Assembly: GCA_019115345.1 (NCBI GenBank)
Contig: DXDV01000008.1
Location: 1-10,452 of the forward strand
Direction of reading: 5' to 3'
DNA length: 10,452 bases
DNA from: Candidatus Intestinimonas stercorigallinarum
GTDB taxonomy: Bacteria > Bacillota > Clostridia > Oscillospirales > Oscillospiraceae
The notes under the pieces were generated by a model. That model searched no databases, had not been told where the DNA came from, and was given only the letters and a program-made list of their open reading frames with translations. Each line of letters begins with the position of its first letter. Position 1 is the first letter of the stretch. Below are positions 7,119-10,452 of this stretch, one piece after another. The position numbers and the translations under genes are program-made.

Positions 7119-7799
7119 TCATTCCTTGACCAGAACGATGGAGAAGTACCCGGCGCCGTCGGTCATATCGGCAAAGCGGGGACAGACCAGCTCCCCGTCC
7201 ATGCCGCAGTTGGCCACCAGGGAAGCCTTGTCCAGCATGCCCCGCCCGGCCAGCTGCTCCCGGAGCTCCCCGATGGCCCTGCCCGCCTTCATAAAGACCT
7301 TGTTGGCCTTCACATCCAGGCAGTCGGCCGCCTCGTGGGAGGCGGGGACGATGAGCAGCCGCTCCGCCCCCTCGCACAGGGAGGTGTTGAGCCGGGCGGC
7401 CACGGCGCAGAAGGAGGGCACTCCGGGGATGAGCTCGGCGGCATAGCCCCGGGCGAGGACCTTCTTGTGGACGTAGATATAGGTGGAGTACACCGTGGGG
7501 TCCCCCAGGGTGATGAAGGCCACCGTCCTGCCCTCGTCCAGCCGGGCGCAGATCCGGTCGGCGCTCTCCTGATAGGACGCCTCCAGGACCGACTGGTCCC
7601 GGACCATGGGGGCGGGGCAGTAGAGGAGCTCCTTCCCCGCCACCAGGCCGGACACGATGTTCAGGGCCGTCTTTTCCCCCGCCCCTTTGTCGGGCACGGC
7701 CACGATGTCGGCCTCCCGCAGCACCCGCTCCGCCTTCCTGGTCAGCAGCTCCGGGTCCCCGGGGCCCACGCCTACGCCGTACAGCTTTCCCTTTTCCAT
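7119..7799 (-). CDS. cbiL: Cobalt-factor II (precorrin-2) C20-methyltransferase
   Basis: SAM-dependent tetrapyrrole methylase that adds the C-20 methyl group, converting cobalt-factor II to cobalt-factor III in the anaerobic cobalamin route (CobI is the aerobic counterpart). The 226-residue product starts KLYGVGVGPGDPELLTRKA, typical of the C-20 enzymes. VAFITLGDPTVYSTY (93-107) and ELIPGVPSFCAVAARL (122-137) follow. These separate it from the SUMT fusion, which has GDPFLFGRGGEE at the same place. The ATG has AGGAG 10 nt upstream and lies 4 nt after the cbiO stop. I prefer cbiL to cobI because the same transcript carries a cobalt importer and a precorrin-2 dehydrogenase, which point to early cobalt insertion. 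The C-20 assignment is strong. Use of a cobalt-containing substrate is inferred from context. Confidence 0.92.
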   Translation of the reverse strand: MEKGKLYGVGVGPGDPELLTRKAERVLREADIVAVPDKGAGEKTALNIVSGLVAGKELLYCPAPMVRDQSVLEASYQESADRICARLDEGRTVAFITLGDPTVYSTYIYVHKKVLARGYAAELIPGVPSFCAVAARLNTSLCEGAERLLIVPASHEAADCLDVKANKVFMKAGRAIGELREQLAGRGMLDKASLVANCGMDGELVCPRFADMTDGAGYFSIVLVKE

Positions 7800-7803
7800 G
7801 CGC

Positions 7804-8649
7804 TCACTTCTCCTGTAACAGTCGATTGATCTCCCGCCGGGCGGCGCCGATGGTGGCGGCGGCGGAAGTGGTGTCCAGCCCGTCCCGCTCCCGCAGGATC
7901 TCCATGAGGTGGGCGATCCGGGGCAGGCGCAGATGGTGGCTCCGCAGGACCTCCGGCTGGGCGAAGAGGGCCTCCGGCGCCCCCTCCAGGATCACCTTCC
8001 CCCCGCTGAGGAGGTAGGCGTAGTCGCAGTAGAGGGGGACGATGTCCATGTCGTGGGTGGCGATGAGGATGGTCATGCCCAGGCTGTCCCGGAGCTGGGT
8101 CAGCAGGTGCAGGATGTCGCTGACCCCCTGGGGGTCCAGCCCGGCGGTGGGCTCATCCAATATCATGACGCTGGGCTCCATCACCAGCACCCCGGCGATG
8201 GCCGCCCGCTTCTTCTGTCCGAAGGACAGGGCGTGGGTGGGCTTGTCCCGGAGGGCGCTCACCCCGGTGCGCTCCATGGCCGCCTCCACCCGGCGGCGGA
8301 CCTCCGCCTCCGGAAGGCCCAGGTTCACCGCCCCGAAGGAGATGTCCCGGTAGACGTCGGCGGAGAAGAGCTGGTCGTCCGGGTCCTGAAAGACGATGCC
8401 CACCTGGCGTCGGATCTCCCGGATGCCCCTGCGGTCGTAGACCGCCCGCTTCCCGTTCACCGTCACCGTCCCCCCCTGGGGGGTGAGGACGCCGTTGAGG
8501 TTGAGGAAGAGGGTGGATTTCCCCGCTCCGTTGGCCCCCAGGATGCCGGTGATCTTTCCCCGCTCCGCCCGGAGGGAGATGTGATCCAGGGCCACCGTCC
8601 CGTCCTCATAGGTATAGTAGAGGCCGTCGGCCTCCATGGCATAGCTCAC
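7804..8649 (-). CDS. cbiO: Cobalt ECF transporter ATPase subunit
   Basis: ATP-hydrolysing subunit of the group-I ECF cobalt importer CbiMNQO. The 281-residue ABC protein has Walker A GANGAGKST at 38-46, Q-loop Gln88 in IVFQDPDDQLF, the signature LSFGQKKRAAIAG at 141-153, Walker B VMILDEP at 161-167, D-loop GLDP and H-loop His199. The FQDPDDQLFS and FGQKKR sequences are characteristic of CbiO/EcfA ATPases. The GTG start at 8649-8647 overlaps the cbiQ stop as GTGA and is preceded at 8 nt by AAAGGAGG. The first ATG, four codons later, lacks such spacing. The C-terminal 50 or so residues after the ABC core are an extension of unknown role. Only one ATPase is encoded here, which fits a CbiO homodimer, the usual arrangement in cobalt systems. 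Confidence 0.96.
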   Translation of the reverse strand: MSYAMEADGLYYTYEDGTVALDHISLRAERGKITGILGANGAGKSTLFLNLNGVLTPQGGTVTVNGKRAVYDRRGIREIRRQVGIVFQDPDDQLFSADVYRDISFGAVNLGLPEAEVRRRVEAAMERTGVSALRDKPTHALSFGQKKRAAIAGVLVMEPSVMILDEPTAGLDPQGVSDILHLLTQLRDSLGMTILIATHDMDIVPLYCDYAYLLSGGKVILEGAPEALFAQPEVLRSHHLRLPRIAHLMEILRERDGLDTTSAAATIGAARREINRLLQEK

Positions 8650-9428
8650 GTAAGGAGCCTCCTTTCCAGCAGCAGGGCCGCCACCTGGAGGGCGGCCGCC
8701 GCCGCCCCCCAGGCGTACATCCGCCCGCCGCCGGTATAGGCGGCGGACAGGGTGGTGAGACTGCCGTCATAGCCCCTGGCCTCCAGGGCGGTGTAGACCT
8801 TGTCCCCCTTCCGCCAGGCCCGGAGAAAGACCAGGGAGACCAGGTCCCCCATGTGGTCCAGGCTCTGGCGGAAGCCGCCGTACCCCAGCCGGGACTCCTG
8901 GGCCACCCGGATGCGCCCGGCGGTGTCCATAAGGACGAAGATGAAGCGGTAGATGAGCTCCATGAGCTCCACGAGCAGCTTGGGCACGTGGAGCCGCTCC
9001 AGGGCCAGGATGAGGTCGGTCATGGGGGTGTTGAGGGCCAGGAAATACATGGCCGAGATGGCCCCCATGGCCTTGCAGAAGACCATGAGGCCCATGTGGA
9101 GCCAGGTCCGGGTGATCCCCCAGCGGAACCGGCCGAAGAGCCATACCGCCCACAATGCCGGCTCCCCCTCCGGGATGGGCCGGAGGACGATGGTGAGGCA
9201 GCCGATGACCAGGAAGGCCAGGGGGACCTTCAAGAAGCGGAGGACGACGCCGGGCCGCTGCCCGCCCAGGGCCACGTTGAGGGCGCACATGACGGCCAGG
9301 GTCACCAGGCCCACGGCGACGCTCTCGCTGAAGAGGCAGAGGAGGAGCGCCGCCAGGGACGCCCACACCTTGGCCACCGGGTCCACCCGCCTGAGGCGGG
9401 AGAGATAGGCATACCGGTCCGTCCCCAT
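8646..9428 (-). CDS. cbiQ: Cobalt ECF transporter transmembrane subunit CbiQ
   Basis: Membrane scaffold (EcfT) that couples the CbiM substrate unit to the CbiO ATPases. From the ATG at 9428 it is 260 residues, starting MGTDRYAYLSRLRRVDP, a typical CbiQ N-terminus. Hydrophobic segments lie near residues 22-55, 66-84, 109-133 and 236-255. The cytoplasmic coupling region has ESRLGYGGFRQSL (178-190) and the ALEARGYDG motif (214-222), the Ala-Arg-Gly signature that contacts the ATPase. AGAAGG at 9436-9441 is 7 nt from this ATG. A GTG at 9434, overlapping the cbiN stop as GTGA, would add two residues but has only 1 nt of spacing to that site, so the ATG is preferred. It overlaps cbiO by 4 nt at the 3' end. 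Confidence 0.95.
   Translation of the reverse strand: MGTDRYAYLSRLRRVDPVAKVWASLAALLLCLFSESVAVGLVTLAVMCALNVALGGQRPGVVLRFLKVPLAFLVIGCLTIVLRPIPEGEPALWAVWLFGRFRWGITRTWLHMGLMVFCKAMGAISAMYFLALNTPMTDLILALERLHVPKLLVELMELIYRFIFVLMDTAGRIRVAQESRLGYGGFRQSLDHMGDLVSLVFLRAWRKGDKVYTALEARGYDGSLTTLSAAYTGGGRMYAWGAAAAALQVAALLLERRLLT
8652..8665 (-). promoter_or_regulatory. cbiO ribosome binding site inside a short inverted repeat
   Basis: On the minus strand AAAGGAGG (8658-8665) sits 8 nt before the GTG of cbiO, which fixes that start. It is directly followed by CTCCTT, so AAGGAG and CTCCTT form an inverted repeat with a one-base centre (8652-8664). A small stem of 4-5 bp with a 3-5 nt loop could mask the site until ribosomes finishing cbiQ open it. 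The site is clear, but the masking is inference. Confidence 0.6.
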
Positions 9429-9430
9429 GG

Positions 9431-9724
9431 TCACACCTTCTTTTCTTCCTCCGGCTTTTTGGCGGTGATCCGACCCAGCACAAAGCAGACCACGCCGGAG
9501 CCCACGGCGGCCTGGAGGGCGAAGAGCATGGACTCCACCTCGCCGCTGGCCGGCTCCAGGATGGGCTGGAACCAGGGCTCAAAGTCGGGATCGCTCTCCT
9601 CCACCAGCTCCCCGGCCATGCCGTCGGCGCCGCCGAATTCGGCGTCCCGGCAGTACCACAGGGGGAAGGCGGTCAGCAGGACCACAAGGCCGATGAGAAT
9701 CGCGTTTTTCTGCCACACTTTCAT
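9431..9724 (-). CDS. cbiN: Cobalt transporter accessory subunit CbiN
   Basis: Small bitopic-loop subunit that works with CbiM in cobalt capture. The 97-residue product has two predicted membrane helices, at about 8-24 and 66-87. They flank an acidic extracytoplasmic loop. The family hallmark is present: FGGADGMA (30-37), then EPWFQPILEPASGEVES (49-65) and LFALQAAVGSG. A lysine-rich tail (KKPEEEKK) ends the protein on the cytoplasmic side. The ATG at 9724 has GAGGAGGGG (9731-9739) 6 nt upstream, placed immediately after the cbiM stop. Length and motif match CbiN well, so the call is firm despite the small size. Confidence 0.95.
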   Translation of the reverse strand: MKVWQKNAILIGLVVLLTAFPLWYCRDAEFGGADGMAGELVEESDPDFEPWFQPILEPASGEVESMLFALQAAVGSGVVCFVLGRITAKKPEEEKKV

Positions 9725-9739
9725 CTCATTCCCCTCCTC

Positions 9740-10452
9740 TTACAGCACGGCCAGCTCGCGGAGCTCGGCGGCGGAATACTTCTCCAGCACGTTAAAGACC
9801 ACCACGGTGAGGAGCCCCTCGGCGATGGCCAGGGGGATCTGGGTCACGGCAAAGATGGCGAGGTACTCCGCGAGGTTCCCGTAGACCACGCCCAGCTGGA
9901 AGGAGGTGGTCACGTAGGTCATCAGGTCCCCCAGGGCGGCGGCGCAGAACACGGCCACCGCCGGCTTGGCCCCGGCCTTTTTCAGGGCCTGGTAGACGGC
10001 CCAGGACACGATGGGGCCCACGATGGCCATGGAAAAGAGGTTGGCCCCCAGGGTGGTGAGGCCGCCGTGGGCCAGCAGCAGGGCCTGGAACAGCAGGACG
10101 ATGAGGCCCAGGATGGTGGTGGCGGTGGGCCCGAAGAGGATGGCGCCCAGGCCCACGCCGGTGGGGTGGGAGCAGGAGCCGGTGACCGAGGGGATCTTCA
10201 GGGCCGAGAGGACGAAGGCGAAGGCGCCGCACATGGCCAGGAGAATCTTGGCCTTGGGGCTGCGCTCCACCTTCCTCCGGATGGACAGAAAGCCGGCCGC
10301 CACAAAGGGGACGCACACGGCCATCCAGCCGAAGGCCCAGGTCTTGGGCAGGTAGCCCTCGGCGATGTGCATGGCCGAGGCGCTCACGGTGCTCAGCCCC
10401 AGCACGGCCGTCAGGGCCGCCAGGAGCCGCAGGCTGCTGTGTTTGGTTCGTT
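9740..10452 (-). CDS. cbiM: Cobalt ECF transporter substrate-capture subunit CbiM, 5' end outside the window
   Basis: Integral membrane S-component that binds Co2+. The frame stays open to the right edge, giving 236 visible residues. The GTG at 10405, the first start-like codon in the visible frame, is internal. Upstream codons read RTKHSSLRLLAALTA and, with the following residues, form a signal peptide ending SASA just before MHIAEGYLP. In CbiM and NikM the mature protein starts at this Met-His, whose N-terminal residues ligate the metal, so cleavage before Met27 (visible numbering, codon 10374-10372) is expected. The hallmark VTGSCSHPTGVGLGAILFGP follows, with mature His69 as a likely further ligand. 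Several hydrophobic helices fill the rest. Mature length is about 210 residues. It ends TAA 15 nt before cbiN. The true start codon, and any promoter or cobalamin riboswitch, lie beyond the window. Confidence 0.95.
   Translation of the reverse strand, partial: RTKHSSLRLLAALTAVLGLSTVSASAMHIAEGYLPKTWAFGWMAVCVPFVAAGFLSIRRKVERSPKAKILLAMCGAFAFVLSALKIPSVTGSCSHPTGVGLGAILFGPTATTILGLIVLLFQALLLAHGGLTTLGANLFSMAIVGPIVSWAVYQALKKAGAKPAVAVFCAAALGDLMTYVTTSFQLGVVYGNLAEYLAIFAVTQIPLAIAEGLLTVVVFNVLEKYSAAELRELAVL

Noticed and set aside
5733..7829. Open + strand frame of 698 codons opposite hemA and cbiL.
   Set aside because: It spans several real minus-strand genes, has low-complexity Gly/His/Leu composition and no ribosome site. 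It is a GC-bias shadow.

Overview
The window holds the 3' end of a ribosomal protein L1 gene (rplA, + strand, open at the left edge). Facing it is a tightly packed run of ten tetrapyrrole and cobalt-uptake genes on the minus strand that fills the rest, about positions 796-10452. The DNA is very GC-rich with strongly G/C-ending codons. The minus-strand genes have purine-rich Shine-Dalgarno sequences, frequent GTG starts and short overlaps. The cobA-hemD fusion, the CbiMNQO cobalt importer and the anaerobic-type gene set suggest a GC-rich anaerobic Firmicute. A clostridial/Oscillospirales gut bacterium of the Flavonifractor/Oscillibacter kind is my inference and has not been tested by any search.

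Read in the direction of transcription (right to left), the operon is cbiM (5' end outside the window), cbiN, cbiQ, cbiO, cbiL, hemA, a short precorrin-2 dehydrogenase (sirC-like), hemC, cobA-hemD fusion, hemB, hemL. Every junction overlaps or is separated by 27 nt or less, so one polycistronic mRNA with coupled translation is likely. The left end has two hairpins in a 204-nt convergent gap: a clear rplA terminator at 604-637, and a long GC-rich stem at 750-789 just after the hemL stop.

Functionally the cluster carries charged glutamyl-tRNA to the corrin branch. HemA and HemL make 5-aminolaevulinate, HemB makes porphobilinogen, HemC makes hydroxymethylbilane, and the HemD half of the fusion makes uroporphyrinogen III. 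The CobA half makes precorrin-2 and the dehydrogenase makes sirohydrochlorin. CbiMNQO imports Co2+, and CbiL performs the C-20 methylation of the cobalt-loaded intermediate. No gene for the haem/coproporphyrin branch (hemE, hemN, hemH) is present, so the operon looks dedicated to cobalamin and possibly sirohaem. The cobaltochelatase and later cbi genes are not in the window, and neither is the operon promoter (or any cobalamin riboswitch), which would lie beyond the right edge.

I see no undescribed system here. The points worth a second look are fine-scale: the 38-nt out-of-frame hemA/sirC overlap, the short dehydrogenase, the signal peptide of CbiM hidden upstream of the apparent start, a ribosome-binding-site inverted repeat before cbiO, the missing U-tract after hemL, and rplA ending without rplJ-rplL behind it.
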